Source of the DNA: Alkalibacterium pelagium
GTDB lineage: Bacteria; Bacillota; Bacilli; Lactobacillales; Carnobacteriaceae_A
DNA length: 64,000 nt
Assembly: GCF_900109325.1 (NCBI RefSeq)
Contig: NZ_FNZU01000013.1
Span: 27,356 to 91,355 of the forward strand
Direction of reading: 5' to 3'
Part shown: in pieces, positions 43,783 through 52,345 of the stretch
How the letters are laid out: every line of letters starts with the position of its first letter
Position numbering within the stretch: the stretch's first letter is position 1
The notes under the pieces: model-generated
Seen by the model: only the letters and a program-made list of their open reading frames with translations
What the model was told of the DNA's origin: nothing
Database searches by the model: none
Program-made: the position numbers and the translations under genes

Positions 43783-44839
43783 TAATCGCTTGAATAACTT
43801 AATGGTTCCGATCCTGTCCATCATCCTGGGATTTGTTTTTGGGGCATTATTGATGCTTTTATTCGGCTATAATCCAATAACTGCTTATCAGGCTATGCTG
43901 GACGGTGTGTTTACAAGTCCTTATTTCTTCGGAGAGGCACTAAGACAAGCTACCGTTCTGACCTTTACTGGTCTTGGGTTTGCTATTGCATTTAAAGCCG
44001 GATTCTTCAACATCGGAATTGCAGGACAGCTGCTTGTCGGTTGGGTAAGTGCCATCTGGGTAGCATTAGCTTTTCCTGATCTTCCAAGAATCGTTTTAGT
44101 AACATTAAGTTTAGTAGTGGGTATTGTTGCCGGAGCAGTCTGGGCTGGTATCGCCGGCGCCTTACGTGCATATTTCGGGACAAGTGAAGTTATCGTGACA
44201 ATCATGCTTAACTATACTGCGCTTCATTTCACAAACTACTTGATCAGAAATGTTCTTTCTACAGGAAATACAACTGAACGTGTAGGTGAAAACGCAAGCC
44301 TGCGTATAGACTGGCTTACAAACTTGACAGCCGGATCTCGTCTCAATGTCGGATTCTTTATCGCTATCATAGTTGTTGCGCTTTACTGGGTATTCATGAC
44401 TCAGACAACTGCTGGGTTTGAGGTGAGAGCCGTTGGTCTTAACCCTCATGCATCAAGCTATGCCGGAATGAGTGCTGCAAAAAACATTATCCTGTCCATG
44501 GTCCTGAGTGGGGCATTGGCTGGACTTGGTGGAGCTATTCACGGACTGGGTACCTTCGGGAATATCTTTACACAAAGCGGACTGCCGAATGTAGGGTTTA
44601 ACGGAATCGCTGTAGCCTTGCTAGGTCTGGGTAATCCGATCGGAATTTTCTTCTCATCCATTCTATTTGGTGTACTGGATGTTGGAGCTGGGTTCCTGCC
44701 AAACCGCGCAGGTGTTCCAGATGAAATGGCAAGCATTGTGATTGCCGCAATCATATTCTTTGTAGGGGCTAACTACCTGATCCGTCTGATCATGGGTAAA
44801 CTGAAGTCCAATAAACAAGCGACAGAAGGAGGAGAATAG
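43766..44839 (+). CDS. nupB: Nucleoside ABC transporter permease 1
   Basis: A 357-residue BPD_transp_2-type permease with eight to ten hydrophobic helices. The family motif reads ATVLTFTGLGFAIAFKAGFFNIGIAGQLLVG at about 56-86, and GTSEVIVTIMLNY further on. The frame is open to 43724, but that start would lie deep inside nupA without an SD; TTG 43766, preceded by AAGGAGAAGGAGACCG, is preferred and overlaps nupA by 17 bp. Followed by nupC two bases after its stop. Confidence 0.92.
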   Translation: MLTQNNNRLNNLMVPILSIILGFVFGALLMLLFGYNPITAYQAMLDGVFTSPYFFGEALRQATVLTFTGLGFAIAFKAGFFNIGIAGQLLVGWVSAIWVALAFPDLPRIVLVTLSLVVGIVAGAVWAGIAGALRAYFGTSEVIVTIMLNYTALHFTNYLIRNVLSTGNTTERVGENASLRIDWLTNLTAGSRLNVGFFIAIIVVALYWVFMTQTTAGFEVRAVGLNPHASSYAGMSAAKNIILSMVLSGALAGLGGAIHGLGTFGNIFTQSGLPNVGFNGIAVALLGLGNPIGIFFSSILFGVLDVGAGFLPNRAGVPDEMASIVIAAIIFFVGANYLIRLIMGKLKSNKQATEGGE

Positions 44840-44841
44840 GC

Positions 44842-45798
44842 ATGGGTTTTATGCAGTTAATGCAATTGATCGTATCCAGTTCCTTAATGTATGCCGCTCC
44901 CTTGATTTTAACAGCACTTGGAGGGACCTTCTCTGAGCGTGGTGGAGTTGTAAACATTGGACTTGAAGGCATCATGGTTATGGGTGCGTTCATGTCAGCT
45001 ATTTTTAATATTCAGTTTTTCGGTACATTTGGAGCAATGACTCCTTGGATCGGATTGGTTGCCGGTGGGGTAATCGGTCTGCTATTCTCAGTTCTTCATG
45101 CTGTAGCAACAATCAACTTAAGAGCTGATCACATTGTTTCAGGTACAGTCATCAACTTAGCTGCGCCAGCACTTGCTGTGTTTCTTACGCGTGCTATTTT
45201 CGGTGCTGCACAGACTGGACCGCTTCCGAGAGCTTTCGGACGTTCCAATATCTTTTTACTGCATCGCATACCAGTTATCGGACCGATTTTTTTCCGTAAT
45301 ACTTCCGGACCGGCTTACCTTGGAATAATCATTGCAATCATTGCATGGTTCATCTTATTCAAGACTCGTTTCGGTCTGCGTCTACGCTCAGTAGGTGAGC
45401 ACCCTCACGCGGCTGAAACACTGGGAATCAAAGTGTACACCATGAAATATGCGGGCGTACTGATTTCAGGTTTCCTAGGAGGAATGGGAGGAGCAATTCA
45501 GGCACAGGCGATCCATAATGAATTTGGTATCTTAACTGTTGCCGGTCAAGGATTTATCGCGATGGCAGCTATGATCTTCGGTAAGTGGAATCCACTTGGA
45601 GCCATGGGTGCAGCTATATTCTTCGGTTTTGCTCAGAGTCTGGCTCGTATCGGAAACTATATCCCGATCATTCAGGATATTCCTAACATCTGGCTGCAAG
45701 TTCTTCCGTACCTTCTGACTATTCTAGTCCTTGTAGGAGTTATCGGACGTGCAGAAGCACCAGCAGCAATTGGTAAAACATACATTAAATCTAAATAA
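44842..45798 (+). CDS. nupC: Nucleoside ABC transporter permease 2
   Basis: A 318-residue BPD_transp_2-type permease with about eight to nine helices and the family motif LILTALGGTFSERGGVVNIGLEGIMVMGAF at about 18-47. It pairs with NupB to form the membrane channel. GAAGGAGGAGAATAGGC precedes ATG 44842. Last gene of the operon, ended by the hairpin at 45811. Together with BmpA the set matches bmpA-nupABC of Lactococcus and yufNOPQ of Bacillus. Confidence 0.92.
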   Translation: MGFMQLMQLIVSSSLMYAAPLILTALGGTFSERGGVVNIGLEGIMVMGAFMSAIFNIQFFGTFGAMTPWIGLVAGGVIGLLFSVLHAVATINLRADHIVSGTVINLAAPALAVFLTRAIFGAAQTGPLPRAFGRSNIFLLHRIPVIGPIFFRNTSGPAYLGIIIAIIAWFILFKTRFGLRLRSVGEHPHAAETLGIKVYTMKYAGVLISGFLGGMGGAIQAQAIHNEFGILTVAGQGFIAMAAMIFGKWNPLGAMGAAIFFGFAQSLARIGNYIPIIQDIPNIWLQVLPYLLTILVLVGVIGRAEAPAAIGKTYIKSK

Positions 45799-45810
45799 TT
45801 GCTTAAACTT

Positions 45811-45858
45811 AAAAGCCCGGATTTCTCAGTTTACATACTGAGGACTCCGGGCTTTTAT
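45811..45858. terminator. Bidirectional terminator between nupC and mnmM
   Basis: AAAAGCCCGG pairs with CCGGGCTTTT, with an inner stem CTCAG/CTGAG. A and T runs on both sides serve both convergent genes. Confidence 0.85.
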
Positions 45859-46421
45859 TATTTCTTTTCAATTGCCAGCAGGAATGGGGGGGAGTTCTTC
45901 TGATTGATGAAAGCATACTGCAGCACATCATAGGACTTCTGCGGAAGTGATTGAGCAAAAGACAGGACAGCTTCTTTCTCTTCAGCACCGCCCTCATGCC
46001 CATAGTAGACCATGATCAGTACAAGACCGCCCGTTTTTAGAAGGGGCAGCACTTTTTGAAGTGATTCAATCGTTGTATCAGGTGAAGTGACGATCGATTT
46101 GTCGCCTTTAGGCAGATAACCGAGATTGTAGACAACCGCAGCAATCGATGAATCTTCTATTGAATATGAGTCGACCTGTTCGTGACCGGTCGCCAGCAAC
46201 TGAACACGTTTATCCAGATGAGCCTCGCTTAACCTTTTCTGTGTAGCAGAAATCGCTTCTCTCTGAATATCAAAACCGATCACTTTGCCTTCTGGACCGA
46301 CAATATCTGCCAGCAGAAGCGTATCGTTGCCGTTACCAACTGTGGCATCTATAACCTTTTCACCTTCTTTAACCGATTGGGAGAGTAAGGTATGAGTGAA
46401 TTTTAACGCTGATTGTAGCAT
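45858..46421 (-). CDS. mnmM: tRNA methyltransferase MnmM (YtqB family)
   Basis: A 187-residue class I SAM methyltransferase of the YtqB/rRNA-methylase-like family, recently linked to the last methylation of mnm5s2U34 in tRNA of bacteria lacking MnmC. The SAM motif I is VIDATVGNGNDTLLLA (about 24-39); later motifs are VVYNLGYLPKGD and GGLVLIMVYYGHEGG. The frame is open to 46553, but ATG 46421 sits after CGGAGGTTTGTTTC and begins MLQSALKFTHTLL, the family start. Convergent with nupC. Confidence 0.9.
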   Translation of the reverse strand: MLQSALKFTHTLLSQSVKEGEKVIDATVGNGNDTLLLADIVGPEGKVIGFDIQREAISATQKRLSEAHLDKRVQLLATGHEQVDSYSIEDSSIAAVVYNLGYLPKGDKSIVTSPDTTIESLQKVLPLLKTGGLVLIMVYYGHEGGAEEKEAVLSFAQSLPQKSYDVLQYAFINQKNSPPFLLAIEKK

Positions 46422-46629
46422 GAAACAAACCTCCGAAAGTACAAATTTTAATGTGAGACCAGTGAACAGTGAATCTAAAAATGCACGTCTGATCGTTGAT
46501 GCAAGCAACTTATCTATTATATTACAATAGTGTAACAAAGTAAAAATCGTCATAGATATTATTTCTCTTCTGACAGACTAACTGTATAATATAGGGACAA
46601 TACCTTATTTGAAAAGAGGAGGAATTTTA

Positions 46630-49600
46630 ATGACAAAACACTACTCACTACCTCTTGCCCCTGAAAATGAAAAGGGGATCAGAAAATCAGTTGCTTTTTC
46701 GTCAAGTCTATTAGCAGGCGTCGTAGCCATAAGTTCCTTCACACAGTCAGTTGAAGCTCAGGAACTAGATCAGGATCAGGCATTTCTTCAAAGTCTGTAT
46801 GAACAGTATACCGCTTTAGAGCTTTCAAAAGAAGACACTCCCAAATCTTCTTTAGAAGAGGACGATGAGTTAGATATCGACTCTTCAGAAGTAAGCCCCG
46901 TATCAGACGAAGAAACAGATTACATAAAGGCCCAGCTGACAAGAATGATTGAACTGGCTGGAGGAGAAAGTGTTCTGGAACAAGTGGATTCAGAACATCT
47001 GTCTATTGAACAGCTGGACTCAATTTTCAATGCACTGATCGAAAAACAGCTCAATGATATTCAGGAAAGTGGAGAGACCGGTTTAGAAAATGAGTCTGAC
47101 TTAACTGAAGCAGTCTCTTTAGTGGCAGAATCCTTAACAGAAAACAATGATTCGGTGGCTGATACTGCTGAAGAGCCAGCTCTGCTGGCTGCTGCAGTTG
47201 CAGCTGATGTAACAGAACAGGATGACGAACCTGCTGAAAGTACTGAAGAAGCGGGTGAAATTCTTTCTGCTGAAGGTGTATCTGAAAATACCAGTCAGGA
47301 CCAGAATGTTGAATCTCCAACTGAACCAGTAGTAGAAGAGGCAGAAGCAGAAATACCGGCAGTAGAGACTCCGGGAACTGAGACAGCAGAGCCCGAAATA
47401 CCTAAAACAGAAACACCTAAAACAGAAACACCTAAAACAGAAACTCCAAAAGCAGAAGCACCGAAGACTGATTCAAAAGAAACAGCTTCTGCACCTAAAG
47501 TCGAGGAACCAAAAGCAGCAGCACCTAAAACAGAAACGAAGCAGGCCGCTCCTGCACCTGAAAAGGCGATCGTATATGTCGTCAAGTCCGGAGATACGCT
47601 GAACCGTATTGCTCAGACGTATAATACGACAACTGCCAAGCTCGCCAGTTTAAATAATCTGACTAACATTAACCGTATATCTGTTGGACAAGTTCTTGCT
47701 ATCAACGAAGCAGGGGTTTCCCAGGCGAAGAACAGTCAGCCGACAAACCCATCTACTCCTGGTAATCTGAATCAGGCAAACACACCTGCAGCATTCATCA
47801 ATCAGATTGCCGGATTTGCACAGGACATTGCATCCAAAAACGGATTATATGCGTCTGTCATGATTGCTCAGGCAAGTCTTGAATCAGGTTATGGACGCAG
47901 CAGCCTGTCTGCGCCGCCAAATCACAACTTATTCGGGATCAAGGGAAGCTACAATGGTCAGTCTGTCGCTATGCAGACAAGAGAATACTATTCACATACT
48001 GGATGGATCACGATAACCGATCATTTCAAAAAGTATCCGAGTTATGAAGAATCACTGCAGGACAATGCAAGGCTGCTTAGAAACGGAACAAGCTGGAACC
48101 CACAGTTCTACTCAGGAACCTGGGTAGAAAAAACAACGAGCTACCGTGATGCAACGGCCTGGCTGCAGGGAAGATATGCAACAGATCCGACTTATGCGAA
48201 TAAGCTGAACAACCTGATCCAGCTATATGATCTGACGCGTTTTGACGTGCCAGTTTCAGGAGGCAGCAGACCTACACCAGTACCAGATCCTGCACCATCG
48301 AACCCGGCTCCGTCCAATCCTTCAAATCCATTTAAGGAAACGACGACTTATACCGTCGTAAGCGGAGATACGTTAAGCAAAATTGCACGTGAATATAAAA
48401 CGACGGTTCAGGCTTTAAAGACGGCAAATAATCTGAGCAGCGACTTAATATTCGTCAATCAGAAACTGACTGTACCTAAACTTGAAACAGCGTCACCTGC
48501 ACCTGAACAGCCTAAAGAAGACACTAAACCAGATACTTCCAAACCAGAAGACTCCGGAAATCAGAACGAAACACCTGCTCCAGATGCGAGTAGACCGGAG
48601 ACAGGAAGTGGCACCTATACGGTTGTAAGAGGAGATACATTAACTAAGATTGCCAGAGAATTCAGTACGACTGTTCAGGCGATCAGAGAAGCAAACAAAT
48701 TGAGTGGAGATCTCATCTTCGTCAATCAACGCTTGACGATACCGGCTAAAGCAGCAGAAACTGTGCCAGTGACTCCTCCGGTCAGCCAGCCTGACAATCA
48801 GAGCAAGTCTGTTACGGTACAAAGAGGAGACACGCTTTCTCAACTGGCCCGTACACATAATACAACTATCGCTGCTTTGAAATCTGCGAACAAGCTCCTG
48901 TCAGATACCATTTATGTCGGTCAGGTTCTGCTTGTTCCTGGCACATCAGGACAGGGAAACAGCACCGTACCTGCTCCTGCACCAAACACCGATAAAGAGA
49001 CGGCGCCTGTAAAAGGAACTGCCTCATATACGGTTAAATCTGGAGATACACTATCAGGAATAGCCAGAACATACAAGACAACTGTCGCTCAACTTAGAAC
49101 GTTGAATAAGCTGAACAGTGATCTGATCAGAATAGGTCAACAGCTGCTGGTTCCATCCGATGAAACACCGACTGTGCCCGCACCTCAGCAGCCTGAGAAA
49201 CCGACTGCCGCGACTACTTATACAGTCGTAAGCGGTGATACATTGAGTAGAATCGCAAGAGATCACCAGACAACTGTCTCACGCCTGATGTCTGACAACA
49301 AGCTGACCAGTGACCGTATTTTTGTCGGCCAGCGTCTGACTGTCAACGGCACAGCTCAAAATCAGAATACTCGTCCAGAAAACCAGACCAGTCCTTCACC
49401 TGCTGTAAGTGACTATGTCGTCAAGGCAGGAGATACGTTAAGTCAGATTGCCCGCACACACGGCACTACGGTGAGTGCTCTAAGCCAGCTTAACAGTCTG
49501 ACTGATACTAACCGTCTGTCAGTTGGTCAGGTCCTCAAGGTAAGTGGCGTACAGCAATCACAACCTGTGACTCAGACGCCTACTGCTCCTGTTCAGGATA

Positions 49601-50349
49601 ATGATAAGACAGTCAGCACAAGTTATACGGTAAAATCGGGAGATACCTTAAGTGGCATTGCCCGTCAGTTCAAGACGACCGTTGCTCAGTTAAGAGAATG
49701 GAATGCGATTGAAAACGCAGACCACCTATCTGTCGGTCAGAAACTGACGATTAAAGGCTCAACTGACTCTACTGTACCAAGTGCACCTGCGCCAACCGCG
49801 CCTGCTGGAAATCAGAATCAGGGAGGCACGTACACGGTAAAAGCTGGAGATACACTCTCACACATTGCTCGAGAGTTCCAGACCACAGTGACTCAGTTAC
49901 GTGAGCTGAACAATCTGACTAATGCGGACCGCATCTTTGTCGGCCAGACCTTGCGTACAGGAGGATCAACTTCTGTCAGCACACCGACTGCTCCGACACC
50001 GGCGCCAGCAAATGATCAGTCCAGACCTAATGACCGCTCCTATGTGATCAAGGCTGGTGACACCCTTTCAGCTATAGCGAGAGCTCAGAACGTGACGATC
50101 AGTCAGCTTAGAGAGTGGAATAACCTGACGAGTGACATCATTTTCGTCGGCCAGACATTAGTAGTGCGCGGTGAGCAGACAACTGAGACGGCTCCTCAGC
50201 CCAATCAGTTAGTCCATACTGTTTCAGCTGGTGAAACGCTGTCCCATATTGCGAGACAGTATAAGCTGACCGTAAGAGAACTGAAAGAACTGAACAATTT
50301 GAGTACAGATCTGATTTTCGTCAATCAGAAACTGCTCACGGCCAGATAA
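46630..50349 (+). CDS. Secreted glucosaminidase with eleven LysM modules (AtlA-like)
   Basis: A 1239-residue exported autolysin. The signal peptide ends near SVEAQE. An acidic low-complexity region (about 45-310) includes PKTET repeats and PAPE stretches. LysM 1 is at about 315-358. A GH73 glucosaminidase domain (about 395-540) has IAQASLESGYGRSSLS with catalytic Glu418, then HNLFGIKG. Ten more LysM modules follow from about 573 to 1239, joined by Pro/Ser/Thr linkers, each with YxVxxGDTLSxIA. GH73 enzymes cut GlcNAc-MurNAc bonds; LysM binds GlcNAc chains at septa. AtlA of Enterococcus has six LysM; eleven is unusually many. ATG 46630 follows AGAGGAGGAATTTTA. Confidence 0.94.
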   Translation: MTKHYSLPLAPENEKGIRKSVAFSSSLLAGVVAISSFTQSVEAQELDQDQAFLQSLYEQYTALELSKEDTPKSSLEEDDELDIDSSEVSPVSDEETDYIKAQLTRMIELAGGESVLEQVDSEHLSIEQLDSIFNALIEKQLNDIQESGETGLENESDLTEAVSLVAESLTENNDSVADTAEEPALLAAAVAADVTEQDDEPAESTEEAGEILSAEGVSENTSQDQNVESPTEPVVEEAEAEIPAVETPGTETAEPEIPKTETPKTETPKTETPKAEAPKTDSKETASAPKVEEPKAAAPKTETKQAAPAPEKAIVYVVKSGDTLNRIAQTYNTTTAKLASLNNLTNINRISVGQVLAINEAGVSQAKNSQPTNPSTPGNLNQANTPAAFINQIAGFAQDIASKNGLYASVMIAQASLESGYGRSSLSAPPNHNLFGIKGSYNGQSVAMQTREYYSHTGWITITDHFKKYPSYEESLQDNARLLRNGTSWNPQFYSGTWVEKTTSYRDATAWLQGRYATDPTYANKLNNLIQLYDLTRFDVPVSGGSRPTPVPDPAPSNPAPSNPSNPFKETTTYTVVSGDTLSKIAREYKTTVQALKTANNLSSDLIFVNQKLTVPKLETASPAPEQPKEDTKPDTSKPEDSGNQNETPAPDASRPETGSGTYTVVRGDTLTKIAREFSTTVQAIREANKLSGDLIFVNQRLTIPAKAAETVPVTPPVSQPDNQSKSVTVQRGDTLSQLARTHNTTIAALKSANKLLSDTIYVGQVLLVPGTSGQGNSTVPAPAPNTDKETAPVKGTASYTVKSGDTLSGIARTYKTTVAQLRTLNKLNSDLIRIGQQLLVPSDETPTVPAPQQPEKPTAATTYTVVSGDTLSRIARDHQTTVSRLMSDNKLTSDRIFVGQRLTVNGTAQNQNTRPENQTSPSPAVSDYVVKAGDTLSQIARTHGTTVSALSQLNSLTDTNRLSVGQVLKVSGVQQSQPVTQTPTAPVQDNDKTVSTSYTVKSGDTLSGIARQFKTTVAQLREWNAIENADHLSVGQKLTIKGSTDSTVPSAPAPTAPAGNQNQGGTYTVKAGDTLSHIAREFQTTVTQLRELNNLTNADRIFVGQTLRTGGSTSVSTPTAPTPAPANDQSRPNDRSYVIKAGDTLSAIARAQNVTISQLREWNNLTSDIIFVGQTLVVRGEQTTETAPQPNQLVHTVSAGETLSHIARQYKLTVRELKELNNLSTDLIFVNQKLLTAR

Positions 50350-50355
50350 AAAGAT

Positions 50356-50402
50356 ACCCATTTTCACAGGAAGCATCATTGCCTGTGAAAATGGTTTTTT
50401 TT
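50356..50402 (+). terminator. Terminator of the LysM autolysin gene
   Basis: Perfect 13-bp stem CCATTTTCACAGG/CCTGTGAAAATGG with T8. Confidence 0.92.
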
Positions 50403-50417
50403 GCGTTAGAAAATCAG

Positions 50418-50453
50418 TTGACAGTAGCTAAATGGTAGCGCTTACTATATAAT
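50418..50453 (+). promoter_or_regulatory. Promoter region of the GlcNAc PTS gene
   Basis: TTGACA at 50418-50423. The -10 is either TACTAT (50443-50448, 19-bp spacer) or TATAAT (50448-50453, 24-bp spacer). Spacing is not ideal, so the exact -10 is uncertain. Confidence 0.5.
50432..50447 (+). promoter_or_regulatory. cre site (CcpA box) in front of the PTS gene
   Basis: ATGGTAGCGCTTACTA matches the cre consensus WTGNNARCGNWWWCAW at all defined positions but one. It lies between the -35 and -10 elements, so CcpA binding should block transcription when preferred sugars are present. Confidence 0.75.
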
Positions 50454-50535
50454 GAAGGCGACATCTTCTTTAATCATTTCTGCAGCATTTATCATCCCTT
50501 TAAAGAAGGTGATCATGGTAAAAGGAGTGGGACAA

Positions 50536-52035
50536 ATGAAGTATTTACAACGAATAGGCCGATCCTTGATGCTGCCTGTAGCGGTATTACCTGCAGCAGC
50601 TATTCTGATGGGTATCGGGTATTGGATCGATCCGAGCGGTTGGGGTGGAGAAAGCCAGATTGCGGCTTTCCTGATCAGTGCAGGAGCATCACTTATCAAT
50701 AACATGGGTATACTGTTTGCGATAGGGGTAGCCTTAGGCATGTCCAGAGACAAGAACGGGGCGGCTGCTCTGAGTGGTCTGGTCGGCTGGCTAGTGACAA
50801 CGACCATGCTGAGTCCGGATACGGTTGCCCAGCTGCAGCAGATTGACGTGGAAGAAGTGAACTTGGCTTTTGACAGTATCGAAACGCAGTTTATCGGTAT
50901 CCTTGTCGGTATTATTGCAGCGGTCATTTATAATAAATTCAGTGGAGTCAAGCTTCCTCAAGCTCTGGCATTTTTCAGTGGAAGACGTCTTCCGCCGATT
51001 ATCACTGCAGTAGCCTCACTAGTCTTGTCAGGTATACTGATGTTTGTCTGGCCACCAGTCTTCGGTCTGCTCGTTGACTTTGGAACATTCATCAGTGGTC
51101 TGGGAGCCTTTGGAGCCGGGTTATATGGGTTCTTTAACAGGCTGCTGATTCCGACGGGTCTTCACCATGCTTTAAATGCAGTATTCTGGTTCGATCTGAT
51201 TGGAATTAATGACATTCAGAATTTCTGGGAAGGAACAGGAGTAGTGGGGGTGACAGGCATGTACCAGGCCGGTTATTTCCCTGTCATGATGTTCGGACTG
51301 CCTGCAGGTGGTCTGGCTATGTATCAGATGGCTGATTCAGACCAGAAGAAACGGGTCGGCTCATTGATGCTGGCCGCAGGATTTGCAACGTTCTTTACAG
51401 GCGTGACAGAACCGTTGGAGTTTGCCTTCATGTTCGTCGCACCTTTGTTATTTGTAATACATGCCCTGCTGACAGGTCTTTCTATGTTTATTGCGGCGAC
51501 ATTTAACTGGACAGCTGGCTTCGGTTTCAGTGCAGGGTTTGTCGATGGCGTACTCAGCTTCAGGCTGCCGATGGCCAATCAGCCGTATATGCTGATCGTT
51601 CAGGGACTAGTATTTGCGGTCATCTATTATTTCGCTTTCCTTTGGGCCATAAAAACATTCAATCTGAAAACCCCAGGTAGAGGAGAAGAAGTGGCACTTG
51701 ATGAAGGAGAAGTATCAGAAGGACCGACACCTCCTGCCGCGCCGACAGCAAACCAGGGGAGAGACAGAGATCCTGCCTTGTCTGCTGATGACAATCAGTA
51801 TCGGAGAAAGGCGGAAATCATTCTCGACGGCCTGGGTGGTCAGGATAATATTGCCTCTCTGGACTATTGTGCTACACGCCTGAGGCTGGAGATAAACGAC
51901 ATGAACAAGGTAAACGAAAATAGAATCAAGCAGGCAAACGTGCCTGGACTAAGAAAAACAGGTCGGAACACCATGCAGGTCGTCGTCGGGACGGAAGTGG
52001 AATTCGTAGCGAACGAAATGGAAAAATTAAAATAA
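50536..52035 (+). CDS. nagE: PTS system N-acetylglucosamine-specific EIICB
   Basis: A 499-residue sugar permease of the glucose/GlcNAc PTS family. The EIIC domain (about 1-380) has MLPVAVLPAAAILMGIGYWI, GLPAGGLAMYQMA, GVTEPLEFAFMFVAP and LLIPTGLHHALNAVFWF, closest to NagE-type subunits. The EIIB domain (about 420-499) has the phospho-Cys in LDYCATRLRLEI (near residue 443). No EIIA is fused, so a separate EIIA-Glc is needed. The frame opens at 50452, but ATG 50536 follows AAAGGAGTGGGACAA. It lies just after the GlcNAc-cutting autolysin. GlcNAc specificity is inferred; glucose or maltose cannot be excluded. Confidence 0.85.
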   Translation: MKYLQRIGRSLMLPVAVLPAAAILMGIGYWIDPSGWGGESQIAAFLISAGASLINNMGILFAIGVALGMSRDKNGAAALSGLVGWLVTTTMLSPDTVAQLQQIDVEEVNLAFDSIETQFIGILVGIIAAVIYNKFSGVKLPQALAFFSGRRLPPIITAVASLVLSGILMFVWPPVFGLLVDFGTFISGLGAFGAGLYGFFNRLLIPTGLHHALNAVFWFDLIGINDIQNFWEGTGVVGVTGMYQAGYFPVMMFGLPAGGLAMYQMADSDQKKRVGSLMLAAGFATFFTGVTEPLEFAFMFVAPLLFVIHALLTGLSMFIAATFNWTAGFGFSAGFVDGVLSFRLPMANQPYMLIVQGLVFAVIYYFAFLWAIKTFNLKTPGRGEEVALDEGEVSEGPTPPAAPTANQGRDRDPALSADDNQYRRKAEIILDGLGGQDNIASLDYCATRLRLEINDMNKVNENRIKQANVPGLRKTGRNTMQVVVGTEVEFVANEMEKLK

Positions 52036-52037
52036 GA

Positions 52038-52066
52038 TTGCGCAATACCCCAGCCTTTGGTAGAAT
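52038..52066 (+). promoter_or_regulatory. leuS promoter
   Basis: TTGCGC (52038-52043), 17-bp spacer, TAGAAT (52061-52066); transcription should start near 52073, at the head of the T-box leader. Confidence 0.7.
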
Positions 52067-52072
52067 AAGTGG

Positions 52073-52325
52073 AAAGATAAGAAAAACAGTGCACAGGAGT
52101 AGTAAGTGTCTCTTTCTTCCAGAGAGTGTATGGGTGGTGAAAATACACAGAAAGACAGCTGAACTCGCCTGACAAGTTGCTTCGGGGAATCAAGTACCTG
52201 ATGCCGTTTTCCGCGTTAAGGACTGGAGGCTGTTTTGCATCATGTAAAACAGTAAATATAGGTGGTACCGCGATCATTAACGCCCTATGAGTAACAGCTC
52301 GTCTGTTGCTCGTAGGGCATTTTTT
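52073..52325 (+). promoter_or_regulatory. T-box riboswitch controlling leuS
   Basis: The leader contains the T-box AGGTGGTACCGCG at 52260-52272, which pairs with uncharged tRNA 3' ends. A stem I region upstream has GAACTCGCC, giving CTC (52164-52166) as the probable leucine specifier codon. A terminator hairpin (GCCCTA..TAGGGC, 52281-52325) with T6 follows. When tRNA-Leu is uncharged, the antiterminator forms and leuS is transcribed. The specifier choice is inferred from position. Confidence 0.93.
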
Positions 52326-52345
52326 AATTTAAAGGAGAGAGCTGT

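Noticed and set aside
47295..47585. 96-codon antisense frame in the autolysin leader
   Set aside because: Mirror of the PKTET and Pro-Ala-Glu repeats; no start signals.
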